64,000 nt of DNA from Nocardia brasiliensis NBRC 14402 (GCF_000308475.2 NZ_BAFT02000104.1:1-64000); one strand, 5' to 3'. Shown: positions 34,050-42,473, counted from the stretch's first letter. Numbers and translations: made by a program. The notes: a model not told the origin generated them from the letters alone.

Positions 34050-35168
34050 ATGGCCGTGGGTGAAATATCCGGCATGGTCACCCAGGTGCGCCCGGTACAG
34101 CGATCCGTCCGGATCGGCGCTCTCGTTCCCCGCACCCGGCCCGGCTGGGTCGAAGCCGGTGCGCACCTGCTCGCCGGTCTCGAGCTGGCGGTCGAGGACA
34201 TCAATACCGCGGGCGGGGTCCTCGGACGACCGCTCGAACTGGTGGTCCGCGATACCGCGGCAGATCCGCAGCGGGCCGTCGCGGCCGTCGACGAACTCGC
34301 TCGCCTCGGCGTGGCGGCCCTGGCCGGGGAGTATCACAGCGTGGTCGCGCGTACCGCTGCCGCCCGCGCCGACGCGCTCGGCCTGCCGTTTCTGTGCTCG
34401 TCCGCGGTCCTCGACGAACTCGTCGAGCAGCCGACGGACCGGGTCGCACGGCTGGCCCCACCACAATCGCGTGGCTGGCAGACCTACGCGGACTTCCTGC
34501 TCCGCGCGGGCCGCGACCGCATCGCGGTAGCCACCCAGCCGAGCGTCTACTGGGCTGCGGGGACGCGCATCCTGCGGGAGTACGTCGCCTCCCGCGGCGG
34601 TAGCGTGCGCGAACTCGATACCCGAGTGCTCGCCCCGGCGGCGCTGTGCGACGCGCTGGTCGAGCAGGGCGCGACCGCTCTGCTCCTGTTGGTCGGCCAC
34701 CCGGACCCGGCCGTGCCGATCGTCGAAGCCGTCCGGCGTGATCCGCGGCTGCACGAGATTCTGCTCGGTGCCCCGGCCGGGCAGCCGGAGTTCCCCGGAT
34801 GGACGAAGGCCCTGGGTGACGGCGGAGCCGGAATCCCGTTCCTGCGCTACCTGCCGGAGCGGCTCAGCGCCCTCGGCGACCGAGTCGAGCCCCGGCTGCG
34901 TGCGCGGTTGGGGACGGCGCCCTCGTTCGTCGCATTCGAGGGCTACGACACGATCACTGTTCTCGCCGAGGCGCTGCGTAAGCCCGGTGTGGGCATAGCC
35001 GAGTCGTGGGCTCGGGTAGCCGTGGAAGGCACCCGCGGATCGATCGGCTTCGCCCGGGTATCCGGCCTGAATATTTGGCAATGGGCGGGTGCGCCGATCC
35101 AGATCGTCGATCGGGACCCGGCCGAACCCGAGCGCTTCCGCGTCCTGCACACCCGTCCGGCCGAGTAG
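34050..35168 (+). CDS. Periplasmic-type ligand-binding protein without signal peptide
   Basis: A 372-residue protein of the type I periplasmic-binding fold used by branched-chain amino-acid ABC transporters and receptor ligand-binding regions: IRIGALVPRTRPGWVEAGAHLLAGLELAVEDINTAGGVLGRPLELVVRD, then two Rossmann-like lobes. Neither the ATG at 34050 nor the one at 34074 gives a signal peptide or lipobox, so it would be cytoplasmic. No permease or ATPase gene is nearby. It might be a ligand sensor or a substrate-binding protein relocated for regulation, possibly working with the membrane protein encoded just upstream. Function unproven. Confidence 0.75.
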   Translation: MAVGEISGMVTQVRPVQRSVRIGALVPRTRPGWVEAGAHLLAGLELAVEDINTAGGVLGRPLELVVRDTAADPQRAVAAVDELARLGVAALAGEYHSVVARTAAARADALGLPFLCSSAVLDELVEQPTDRVARLAPPQSRGWQTYADFLLRAGRDRIAVATQPSVYWAAGTRILREYVASRGGSVRELDTRVLAPAALCDALVEQGATALLLLVGHPDPAVPIVEAVRRDPRLHEILLGAPAGQPEFPGWTKALGDGGAGIPFLRYLPERLSALGDRVEPRLRARLGTAPSFVAFEGYDTITVLAEALRKPGVGIAESWARVAVEGTRGSIGFARVSGLNIWQWAGAPIQIVDRDPAEPERFRVLHTRPAE

Positions 35169-35187
35169 CCGCGCCCGTCCCGAAGCA

Positions 35188-35259
35188 GCGCACCCCTTCC
35201 GTGTTCCCGCACGCGCTGTGCCACGCCGGAACGGGTGCAGTGCATCGGAAGGGGTGCGC
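35188..35259. terminator. Bidirectional hairpin terminator with long loop
   Basis: Perfect 14-bp inverted repeat (35188-35201 and 35246-35259) enclosing a 44-nt GC-rich loop, between the convergent ends of the ligand-binding gene and the MFS gene. Confidence 0.6.
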
Positions 35260-35263
35260 CGAG

Positions 35264-36545
35264 TCAGCGGCTGGCGGCGACCTCGTTCCGCCTCGATGCG
35301 TGCCGAGGTCGGCGGTGCCGACCGGTTCAGCACCCACAGCGCCACCGCGCAGGCGGCGCCGATCACTGTGAGGACGGCCCAGATCAACGCCGGGCGACCG
35401 GATTCGGTGAGCGCGTCGAAGAGAGCGCCGGTGCTGAGATTGCCGAGCAGGATGCCGGTGCCGACGATCGTGTTGTAGAAGCCGTAGTGGGTGGCCACGA
35501 TCCGGCCGCCCGCGAGCGTGACGACAGTGTCCATCTCGCAAGGGAATACGGCCGCGGTGGCGAGGGCGAGCAGTGCCGCGCAGAGCAGGAGGGCGGCCAC
35601 GGCGACCGGTTTGCCGCCGAGGACTCCCGCGTTCGGTGCACACAGCAGTGGCACGAAAGCGGCCGCCATGATCGCCATCCCGACCACCAGCCCGCGACCG
35701 GAGCCGCCGCGCCGCGCGAGCCAGCTGGTCACCGGCAGTTGCCCGGCGAGGGCGACGACGCCGCTGACCGCGAAGATCGCCGCGATCAGCCCGGTGCCGG
35801 ATTGCGCTGAGCCGCTGACGATTCCGGCTTGCAACGGCAGCGCCAGATACACCTGGAAGGACAGCACGTAACAGCCGACCATGACGATCGAGAACAACAG
35901 GAACGGCCGATTGCGCAGCACCGTACGCCAATCGGCGAGCACCGAGGCACCTTCGCGCGCCCGGTCGAGGTCGCGGGTGGGCAGCCGGCGCAGCTGAACG
36001 GCGGTGAGTGCGGCGAACACGACCGCGGCCACCCCGGCGGTGGCGCGAAAATCCCACGCGGTCAGGGCCAACCCCACCAGCGGCCCCGCGAGTATCCCCG
36101 CCTGATAGAAGATGTTGAACATCGCGAAGGCCGCCACCCGGCGTTCGGCGCCGGCGTCCGCGGCGAGGTAGGCGCGCACAGCCGGGTTGAACAGCGCGCC
36201 GGCGAAACCGGTCGCCGCCACGGCGATCAACACGGCGGGCAAGGTGTTCGCCAGCGCCAGCAGCGCGAAACTCGCGGTGCGCAAAGCACACCCGGCGACA
36301 ATGAGCGGTTTGTAGCCGAACCTGTCGGCAAGGGTGCCGCCCACCAGGAACATGCCCTGCTGGGCGAAATTCCGCACGCCGAGCACGAGGCCGACCGTCC
36401 ACGCTGCCATGCCGAGCCCGCTCGACAGGTGCGCGGCGAGGTAGGGCATCAACATGTAGAAACCCAGATTGATGCCGAACTGGTTGACCATCAGCACCTG
36501 ACTCGGCCGGTCGAAAGCGGTCCAGCGGCGCCACCATCCGCTCAT
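35264..36545 (-). CDS. MFS transporter of the cysK2-linked Rv0849 type (apparent C-terminal frameshift)
   Basis: A 12-helix major facilitator protein of about 425 residues. Motif A (GGTLADRFGYKPLIV) lies in the loop between helices 2 and 3. The ATG at 36545 overlaps the stop of the cysteine-synthase-like gene by 4 nt (ATGA), so the two are translationally coupled. I recall the same pair, cysK2 then an MFS gene, in M. tuberculosis as Rv0848-Rv0849. After the last helix (WAVLTVIGAACAVALWVLNRSAPP) the frame runs on without a stop for over 2 kb into the antisense of other genes. Adding one base near 35290 instead gives a normal end (RNEVAASR and stop at 35264). I take the short form as the real gene. 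Confidence 0.8.
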
Positions 36546-37651
36546 CGGGCGAGCGCCGTGCTCGGCGCGACGACGGTGGTGCAGCGCGTCCAGTGCCGCA
36601 CCACCTGCGCGTGCGGGTCGTCGACCAGGTCGGGTTCGGCCGGCACCGGCTGATCGAAAAGCCCGTGCTCGGCGCAATAGTCGTTGTTGTAGACGGTGTC
36701 GGTGTAGCGGTGCGGCCCGTCGGGGAACACCGCGGCGATCCGGGTGCCGGCCGGTTGGGTGCGTGCCAGCCAGCCCGCGACCAGCGTCACCGCGCCGACG
36801 CTCCAGCCGCCGCTGCAATAGTGGGTCGAGGCCAATGTTCTTGCCGCCCAGACCGCTTCGTGCGGGGCGACCCAGTGCACCTCGCTGAAGGCCGGATAGT
36901 CGACATTGGCCGGATGGATGCTCGAGCCGAGCCCGCGCATCAGCCTGCTCGCGGCGGGTTGCCCGAAGATGGTCGACCCGATCGTGTCCACGCCGACCAG
37001 GCGCAGGTCCGGTTGGAAGCGGCGCAGCACCCGCGCGACCCCGGCCGAATGGCCGCCGGTGCCGACCGAGCACACCAGGACGTCGATGTGCCCGAGCTGG
37101 GCGAGCAGTTCCAAGGCCAGCGACTGGTAGCCGTCGACGTTGTCGGGGTTGTTGTACTGGTCGGGGCACCATGAATCGGGTTGTGCGGCAAGCAGTTGCG
37201 CGACCCGATCGCGCCGGGCCTGCTGCCAGCCGCCGACCGGGCTCGGCTCGGTGACCAGGTCGATGGTGGCGCCGTAGGCGGCCAGCATGCGCCGTAGCAT
37301 CGGTTCCATCCCGGGATCGGTGACCAGCGTGACCGGATGGCGATGCACGATTCCCGCCAGCGCCAGCCCCAAACCCAGGGTGCCGCTGGTCGATTCGACG
37401 ATCCCGGCGCCCGGCCGCAGCGCGCCGCGCGCGATGGCGCGTTCGACCATGTGCAGCGCGGGGCGGTCCTTCATCCCGCCGGGGTTGTGGGCTTCGAGTT
37501 TGGCCCAGAATCCGCGGCCCGCGGTGGCGAACGGTTCCCCGATCCAGAGCACCGGGGTGTCCCCGACGAGGGTCGCCGGTCGGCGGCTCTGCTCCTGGGG
37601 ATGAAGATGGTTGGCGGACAAGACGACACGATCGACAACGGCACTGCACAT
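36542..37651 (-). CDS. cysK2: PLP-dependent cysteine synthase-like enzyme, CysK2 type (S-sulfocysteine synthase)
   Basis: A 369-residue fold-type II PLP enzyme. The Schiff-base lysine is Lys61 (NPGGMKDRPALHM), the substrate-binding loop is STSGT at 89-93 region, and the phosphate-binding glycine loop is CSVGTGGHSAG. The ATG at 37651 follows AGGAG. Length and arrangement match CysK2 of M. tuberculosis, which makes S-sulfocysteine from O-phosphoserine and thiosulfate, more closely than the shorter OASS-type CysK (about 310 residues). The downstream gene, overlapping by 4 nt, is an MFS transporter as in Rv0848-Rv0849, presumably exporting a product. The exact reaction is inferred from family and context. 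Confidence 0.82.
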   Translation of the reverse strand: MCSAVVDRVVLSANHLHPQEQSRRPATLVGDTPVLWIGEPFATAGRGFWAKLEAHNPGGMKDRPALHMVERAIARGALRPGAGIVESTSGTLGLGLALAGIVHRHPVTLVTDPGMEPMLRRMLAAYGATIDLVTEPSPVGGWQQARRDRVAQLLAAQPDSWCPDQYNNPDNVDGYQSLALELLAQLGHIDVLVCSVGTGGHSAGVARVLRRFQPDLRLVGVDTIGSTIFGQPAASRLMRGLGSSIHPANVDYPAFSEVHWVAPHEAVWAARTLASTHYCSGGWSVGAVTLVAGWLARTQPAGTRIAAVFPDGPHRYTDTVYNNDYCAEHGLFDQPVPAEPDLVDDPHAQVVRHWTRCTTVVAPSTALAR

Positions 37652-37752
37652 GAGCGAACTCCTAGCGTCGAAGCGGCATCCGAGATGCCGTGCTGTATCG
37701 GACGAACCCGCGGGCCGGCGCGCCGAGATCCGGCGGCCGGCGGGGGTAGCCG

Positions 37753-38148
37753 TCAGCAGCGATCGATACAGAGATTTCGCAGAATGCCGCGTCCGTCGGG
37801 GGCGGCGATCCGCCACGTCCCCCAGCCGGCGAGCCACGGCCGGCTCGGATTCGCTTGTGCGTCAGCGTGGTCGAGATCGACGGCGGTGGTCGTGGCGGTG
37901 GGCTCGGCGGCGCGCTGCGGGATGCTCATGAGGCAGCCCTGATCGTGCGCGTCGGTGGGAGACTGGGCGTGGTGGGGCGTCCCGAGGGTCTTCTCCGCGG
38001 CCACCAGGGCTTGCGCGGTACCGGAGACGCCCGGCAGGCCGAGCACGCACATGAACAGTGCGTGGGCGAGCAACAGCGCGGACGCCGCGAACACGACGGC
38101 GATGCCTCGCCTGTGTGGTGCCTCGACTCGCACGGTCACAAGCGCCAA
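37753..38148 (-). CDS. Small protein with N-terminal membrane segment, unknown function
   Basis: A 131-residue protein with a likely TTG start at 38148 (GTG codons a few residues in are alternatives). A single hydrophobic N-terminal segment (GIAVVFAASALLLAHALFMCVLGL) acts as signal or anchor. The exported part carries His-rich patches (GTPHHAQSPTDAHDQGC) and a Trp-rich stretch (RPWLAGWGTWRI), ending RNLCIDRC. The pattern recalls small DUF6153-like exported proteins, but the match is loose. It lies about 100 bp upstream of cysK2 on the same strand. Coding is likely but not certain. Confidence 0.5.
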   Translation of the reverse strand: MALVTVRVEAPHRRGIAVVFAASALLLAHALFMCVLGLPGVSGTAQALVAAEKTLGTPHHAQSPTDAHDQGCLMSIPQRAAEPTATTTAVDLDHADAQANPSRPWLAGWGTWRIAAPDGRGILRNLCIDRC

Positions 38149-38206
38149 CCATAGCCGAATCCGACCCCGTGTCGGGATACGCGGCTCCCCAGTGCCGGTC
38201 GCCGGT

Positions 38207-39082
38207 CTAGCCGCTGCCGCCGCGGTAGATCGTCGGCATGGAGCCGAGATCGGCGAAGTTGAGCTTGTTCTGCCCGTCGGTGCCGAACCAGGCCACGTAG
38301 GTGACGCCGTTGACGGTCGCGACCGCGGGCGGCCAGGGGCTGGTGTCGGCGAACTTCCACCGTTCGGTCTGCCCCTCGTTCAGGTTGTCGACGCCGAAGA
38401 GGAAGTAGAGATTGGTGTTCTTGCCGGTGTAGCCCGCCACGTAGCGGCCGCCGAGCGGGAACAGATTCGGGCCGCCGATGAGCCGGTCGCTGAAGGTGGC
38501 GCGACCGGGCGGCACGTTGACGCCGATATAGCGCGCGTTCAGATTGTTCGCGCTGTCCATGCCCGTCCACGCCAGCAGCACGCCCTTGTCGGGCCGGATC
38601 ACCAGGCCTGGTGTGTCCACGCTCTGCTCGGCGGGTTCGGGGCTGCGTCCGTAGTGGCTGAACGGTGGATTCTGTGATTGCACCGCGTTGACCCGCAGAT
38701 CGCGCTGGGCGGTGTAGGTCAACCACATCGAAACGTTGTCGGACTGCATGGCGGGCCCGCCGATCGGTGGTTCCAGCCACTGCCGGCGATCGTGATAGTC
38801 GACGCCGTTGTGCGACCACGCGAGCCACATGTTGCCGTCGGTGCGGGTATAGCCGAGGTACAGCAGGCCGGTTTGCGCATGGGCGGCCAAGGCCGGGCGC
38901 TGCAGACTGAAATCCGCAGGCAGAGGTTTCGCGTCGACGACTCCGTCGGCTTCCATTCCCGACGCCGCATACATGGTGCCGCTCTGCGTCGACCAGACCA
39001 GCACCAGCCGGTTGCCGAACACCGTCAAGGCAGGCGCGGCGATCGGCTGATTCGACGGCCAGAGTGTGCGTCCGGTGAACAT
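38207..39082 (-). CDS. Hypothetical protein with beta-propeller-like repeats
   Basis: A 291-residue protein from the ATG at 39082, which has a GGGGGAG ribosome binding site. Successive segments share a sialidase-like rhythm of short strands around W/Y residues and G/N/D turns: RLVLVWSTQSGTMYAAS, LLYLGYTRTDGNMWLAWSHNG, GVLLAWTGMDSANNLNARYIG, and VTYVAWFGTDGQNKLNFADLG. This suggests a five- or six-bladed propeller of the sialidase/exo-alpha type. No Asp-box or catalytic set is obvious and no signal peptide is seen. Divergent from the AraC gene. Function unknown. Confidence 0.65.
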   Translation of the reverse strand: MFTGRTLWPSNQPIAAPALTVFGNRLVLVWSTQSGTMYAASGMEADGVVDAKPLPADFSLQRPALAAHAQTGLLYLGYTRTDGNMWLAWSHNGVDYHDRRQWLEPPIGGPAMQSDNVSMWLTYTAQRDLRVNAVQSQNPPFSHYGRSPEPAEQSVDTPGLVIRPDKGVLLAWTGMDSANNLNARYIGVNVPPGRATFSDRLIGGPNLFPLGGRYVAGYTGKNTNLYFLFGVDNLNEGQTERWKFADTSPWPPAVATVNGVTYVAWFGTDGQNKLNFADLGSMPTIYRGGSG

Positions 39083-39294
39083 ATGCTCCCCCGATCCCTT
39101 TCGATTCCGAGCTACTCGAGGGCGAGCGTAGGTACCGCGCGGCGCGAAGTCAGGGCTTTGTGTCGGCCAGCGGACCGATCCTCGGGCGCCGCCGGATATT
39201 TCCCCCTGGAACAACCCCCGGTCCTCGGCTACGCTCCAGCAATTGAGCTGACGTCCGCCGGGGAGGCGGCTCGTGCGCGACGACGGGAGCGACG

Positions 39295-40374
39295 ATGGTG
39301 GTGTGGACGCGTGCCGCGGCATTACGCGGCTACCAGGCTCTCGTCGACGATCTCGGTGGCGCAGGCGCGGCGCTGCTCGAACGCTTCGATATCGCTGCCG
39401 AAGCGGTCGAGAGCCACGACGCCATGGTGTCGAGCGAGGCGGTGGGGTGGGCGCTCGAGATCGCGGCGGCCGAACTCGGCTGCCCGGATTTCGGCTTGCG
39501 GCTGGCGGGACGGCAGCTCGACACGACCTCCGGACCGCTGGCCGTCGCGATCGCGCACGCCACGACGGTGGGTGCGGCGGTAACGTGCGCGTCCCGTTTT
39601 CTGTTCAGCCACTCCGTCGGTGTCTCGCTCGCGGTGGTCCCGGATCCACAGGGGCAGCCGGGTACGATCGCGATCAACTACCGTGACCCCGCCGAGTCGA
39701 ACGGCTTCGCCCAGAGCATCGACCTGGCTGCCGGGACCATCCACCGCACCTTGCGGCAGGCCGTCGGAGGTGACTACGGCCTGCGGTCGGTCCACCTGCC
39801 GCATCCGCCGCTGGCGCCCGCGGCCCGCTACGCCGAATTCTTCGGTGCCGAAGTACGATTCGACGCGACGACCACCGTGCTGCGGGTGCCCGAGGAACTG
39901 CTGACCCGGCCGACCCTGGCGGGCGACGCCACGAAGTACGCGGTGGCCTTGGACTTCCTGACCGACACGTACTCCGAACGGGACAAGACGACGGCCGTCC
40001 GGGTGCGCTGCGCGATCGACGGATTGATCACCCACGCCAAACCCGATATGGCGGCGGTGTCCCGGGTCTTGTCCGTGCACGAACGCACGCTGCAGCGGGC
40101 GCTGGCCGCCGAAGGCACCACGTTCACCGCGGTCCTCGACGCGGCGCGCCGCGACATCACGTATCGGCTGCTGTGCGAGACCGAGCGGCCCATCTCGGAG
40201 ATCACCAGTTTGATCGGCCTGGGCGAACAATCAGCGCTCACCCGGGCGACGCGTCGCTGGTTCGGCGCGACGCCGCTGCAGATCCGCCGGGCCGCGCAGG
40301 CCCGGCGCGGCGGCCCGGCACCAGCCAGATTCGAGCGGCGCAGCGCTGTCTCGATCGTCGGCAAGCCGGCTTGA
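39295..40374 (+). CDS. AraC-family transcriptional regulator
   Basis: A 359-residue regulator. The N-terminal 220 residues match the arabinose-binding-like/OruR domain common in actinobacterial AraC proteins (AVGWALEIAAAELGCPDFGLRLAG and GPLAVAIAHATTVGAAV). The C-terminal AraC double helix-turn-helix is clear: VSRVLSVHERTLQRALAAEGTTF, then EITSLIGLGEQSALTRATRRWFGATPLQIRR. The ATG at 39295 is preceded by GGGAG. It is divergent from the propeller-like gene and upstream of the truncated DsbA-like remnant. Target and ligand unknown. Confidence 0.9.
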   Translation: MVVWTRAAALRGYQALVDDLGGAGAALLERFDIAAEAVESHDAMVSSEAVGWALEIAAAELGCPDFGLRLAGRQLDTTSGPLAVAIAHATTVGAAVTCASRFLFSHSVGVSLAVVPDPQGQPGTIAINYRDPAESNGFAQSIDLAAGTIHRTLRQAVGGDYGLRSVHLPHPPLAPAARYAEFFGAEVRFDATTTVLRVPEELLTRPTLAGDATKYAVALDFLTDTYSERDKTTAVRVRCAIDGLITHAKPDMAAVSRVLSVHERTLQRALAAEGTTFTAVLDAARRDITYRLLCETERPISEITSLIGLGEQSALTRATRRWFGATPLQIRRAAQARRGGPAPARFERRSAVSIVGKPA

Positions 40375-40489
40375 ACCTCGCGCCCGGTGTTGTGCGGGCG
40401 TCGCGGTCGATTGCGCGCTTCGACGCCGCGGCCTACGTTCGAGAGGTGCGAAAGATCCTGCCCGCCATGGAAATCCGGAAGGCGGTCGC

Positions 40490-40810
40490 TTGAGTCACGA
40501 GTCGAAGCAGATCATCGAGGAGTCGCTGACCGCCATCGGCGCCCCGCGCAGCGTGCTGGCGGCCGCGTACACCACAGAATTCGACGACGCGGTCCGCCGC
40601 AGTCACCGCCAGGCGGTGGCCGCGGTGGGACCCGACGTGGGCACGCCGATCATCGAGATCGATGGCGCGGCGGTGTTCGGGCCGGTGTTGTCGGCGGTGC
40701 CGCGGGGCCGGCGCGCCGTCCAACTGTTCGATGCCGTAACGGTATTGGCGGCGTGCCCCGCCTTCGCCGAGTTGAAGCGCGCCCGTACCGACGAATCCGA
40801 GCTGGGCTAG
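40490..40810 (+). pseudogene. C-terminal remnant of an Rv2466c-like DsbA/mycothiol-dependent nitroreductase
   Basis: The 106 translated residues align, as recalled, with the C-terminal half of M. tuberculosis Rv2466c, a thioredoxin-fold mycothiol-dependent reductase of about 207 residues: a helical EESLTAIGAP region, the VGPDVGTPIIEIDGAAVFGPVLS block with cis-Pro, and FAELKRARTDE at the end. The N-terminal half, which carries the catalytic CPWC thioredoxin site, is missing; upstream DNA (40375-40489) has no trace of it in any frame. The apparent start is a TTG without a ribosome binding site. It lacks its active site, so it is most likely a truncated, non-functional copy. Confidence 0.65.
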
Positions 40811-40818
40811 GCCGCCCG

Positions 40819-41526
40819 TCAGGCGATCTCGTAGATGGCGTAGGCGGCCCGCAGTACCGGTTGGGCCACATTGCGCACCCTGATCCCGCCGGGGGTGGTA
40901 CCGCGTTCGGTGCCTGCGTGGGCATGGCCGTGTAAGGCCAGGTCGGCGGCGTGCGCATCAATGGCTTCGCCGAGCAGGTACGAGCCGAGGAACGGGTAGA
41001 TCTCCCGCGGTTCGCCGTGCAGGGTGTCGCTGACGGGGGAGTAGTGGGTGAGCGCGACCGTGACATCGGTGTCGAGCTCGGCCAGCGCCGCGGCGAGCGA
41101 ATCGGCCAGTGCGACTGTGTGACAGGAGAAATCGCGCATCTGCCGCTCACCGAAGATGCTCGCGCACTTTCCGGCGAAACCGCCGCCGAAGCCTTTCGTG
41201 CCCGCGACGCCGAGGGTCCGGCCGTGCACGTCGAAGGTGACGGAACTGCCTTCGAGCACGGTGATCCCGTGCTCGACCAGGAGCGTGGTGATCTCGTCTT
41301 CGGCGTCGCTGTGATAGTCGTGGTTGCCGAGCACCGCGACGACGGGCACGCCGAGTTCGGCGAATTCGGTCGCGACCACCTTGGCTTCCTCGACGGTCCC
41401 GTGGCGGGTGAGATCGCCGGCGAGCAAGAGGATATCGGCGTGCTCGGGCAACTCGCGCAGCGTCGGGCGCCACAGTCCGTGCGAGTCGACGCCGAGGTGT
41501 ACATCGCCGACGGCGGCTATCCGCAT
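40819..41526 (-). CDS. Calcineurin-like metallophosphoesterase
   Basis: A 235-residue metal-dependent phosphoesterase. Dimetal motifs are in order: GDVHLG (Asp, His), LAGDLTRHG, LGNHDYH (Asn-His), LTHYSP, and HGHAHAG. These give the complete calcineurin/Mre11-type binuclear site. The start is the ATG at 41526, with GGAG about 11 nt upstream, rather than an in-frame TTG nine nt earlier. It is the third gene of a short operon with BON and nucleotidyltransferase-like genes (gap of 5 bp to BON). Such proteins cleave phosphodiesters or nucleotides; the substrate is unknown. Confidence 0.9.
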   Translation of the reverse strand: MRIAAVGDVHLGVDSHGLWRPTLRELPEHADILLLAGDLTRHGTVEEAKVVATEFAELGVPVVAVLGNHDYHSDAEDEITTLLVEHGITVLEGSSVTFDVHGRTLGVAGTKGFGGGFAGKCASIFGERQMRDFSCHTVALADSLAAALAELDTDVTVALTHYSPVSDTLHGEPREIYPFLGSYLLGEAIDAHAADLALHGHAHAGTERGTTPGGIRVRNVAQPVLRAAYAIYEIA

Positions 41527-41531
41527 GCGGC

Positions 41532-41801
41532 TCAACTCCTTCCGGTGTCGACGGAGCCCAGCGCCTCACTGACGCCGGGGCCGCCCGGCAGGGTGACCCG
41601 GACGTCGTTGTGGATGCGGGCCTGTGGCAGCTCTTCGCGCACCACGGTTTCCAGCTGTCGTTTGCGTTCCTCGGTGGCGACTTCGCCGTCGAGGGCCACC
41701 ACGTCGCCGCGGATCGTCACGTGCACACCGAGTTCCGCGGTGCGCGGGTCCTCGGCGAGGGCGCGGCGCAGGTGCGCCACCAGGTATTGCGGCTGCTCCA
41801 T
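41532..41801 (-). CDS. BON-domain protein
   Basis: An 89-residue protein with a BON domain: the repeated beta-alpha-beta pattern LRRALAEDPRTAELGVHVTIRGDVVALDGEV with ATEERKRQLETVVREELPQARIHNDVRV. No signal peptide or lipobox, so it is cytoplasmic, unlike OsmY-type BON proteins. It starts directly after the nucleotidyltransferase stop codon (no gap) and 5 bp before the phosphoesterase start, so the three genes form an operon. BON domains bind phospholipid or are found in stress proteins; the role here is unknown. Confidence 0.88.
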   Translation of the reverse strand: MEQPQYLVAHLRRALAEDPRTAELGVHVTIRGDVVALDGEVATEERKRQLETVVREELPQARIHNDVRVTLPGGPGVSEALGSVDTGRS

Positions 41802-42365
41802 CTATTCCACCTTTCCGGTGTCGGTGATGCCGAGATCGTCGATCAGGCCGAGGAATGCCCTTGCGTAGGGCGAGCTTTCGGTCTGCTCGCGGGTCGCCGG
41901 CCAATCGATCTGCTCGCGCAGGTCACGCGCGATGTGCAGCAGCGGGGCGAAGTCGAGCCGGTGCGCATCGAAGACCAGCAGTTTGTCCACCATCAGATCG
42001 GTGCCGCTGACCACGGGCGCGGAGGTCGGGCCGATCCGCATCGGGGTCGCGCGGTCGAGCAGCTCGTCGGTGACGTCGCGGTAGTTCGGCCGGTAGATCA
42101 CGTCGATCAGGACGTCGCCCGCGTAGACCTTGCGTAGCCAGTCCTCGGGCGGGTCGCACACCCGCAGGCCGGCTTCGGCCAGGATACGTACCGCTTTGTC
42201 GCAGTCCTGTGGTTTGACGAAGATGTCCACATCGTGCTGCGAGGCCGGTCCGCCGCGCGCGTAGACCGCGCAGCCACCGGCCACCGCGAACTTGACCTCC
42301 GCCGCGGCCAGCGCATTGACGGCTCGGGTCAGTGCGTGCAGCAGCTCATCGATCGTGGCGACCAT
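41802..42365 (-). CDS. Nucleotidyltransferase-fold protein (MNT/AbiEii-like)
   Basis: A 187-residue protein with the minimal nucleotidyltransferase signature: KFAVAGGCAVYARGGPASQHDVDIFV, giving the G-G...D-x-D core (Asp45 and Asp47), then a helical C-terminus with DLMVDKLLVFDAHRLDFAPLLHIARDL. Related proteins are stand-alone nucleotidyltransferases or components of type IV toxin-antitoxin systems; no partner antitoxin is adjacent, so that role is unproven. The ATG at 42365 lies 9 nt after a GGGTAT box, giving a nearly leaderless transcript if that promoter is used. First gene of the operon with BON and phosphoesterase genes. Confidence 0.8.
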   Translation of the reverse strand: MVATIDELLHALTRAVNALAAAEVKFAVAGGCAVYARGGPASQHDVDIFVKPQDCDKAVRILAEAGLRVCDPPEDWLRKVYAGDVLIDVIYRPNYRDVTDELLDRATPMRIGPTSAPVVSGTDLMVDKLLVFDAHRLDFAPLLHIARDLREQIDWPATREQTESSPYARAFLGLIDDLGITDTGKVE

Positions 42366-42374
42366 GGTGGGGCG

Positions 42375-42399
42375 ATACCCGGTAGGCGGTCGACTATGC
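42375..42399 (-). promoter_or_regulatory. Possible SigF/SigB-type promoter of the nucleotidyltransferase-BON operon
   Basis: Minus strand: GCAT (42396-42399), 15-bp spacer, GGGTAT (42375-42380). The -10 is perfect for the SigF/SigB class; the -35 fits only the loose GNNT form. The sequence around the -10 and start codon is a near mirror of the opposite promoter at 42440. Confidence 0.4.
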
Positions 42400-42439
42400 G
42401 GACCACCGGCGTGGTCGCCTCCCCGCCGCGCGGCGCCGG

Positions 42440-42464
42440 GTTTTCCGGCGGCGGGACGGGGTAT
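42440..42464 (+). promoter_or_regulatory. SigF/SigB-type promoter of the HAD-GH65 operon
   Basis: GTTT (42440-42443), exactly 15 bp, GGGTAT (42459-42464): a full match to the actinobacterial SigF consensus. The ATG at 42474 is only 9 nt after the -10, so the transcript would be leaderless or nearly so, which is common in actinobacteria. Confidence 0.6.
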
Positions 42465-42473
42465 CGCCCCGCC

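Noticed and set aside
33273..37649. A 1458-residue open frame on the minus strand
   Set aside because: It joins out-of-phase sequence of the cysK2 gene, the real MFS gene and antisense of the ligand-binding and sigma genes. Only the MFS part has protein character; the rest is a stop-free shadow caused by GC bias and the frameshift near 35290.
41802..42365. Type IV toxin-antitoxin system based on the nucleotidyltransferase fold
   Set aside because: No antitoxin-like partner is adjacent; the neighbours are BON and phosphoesterase genes, so a toxin role is not supported.
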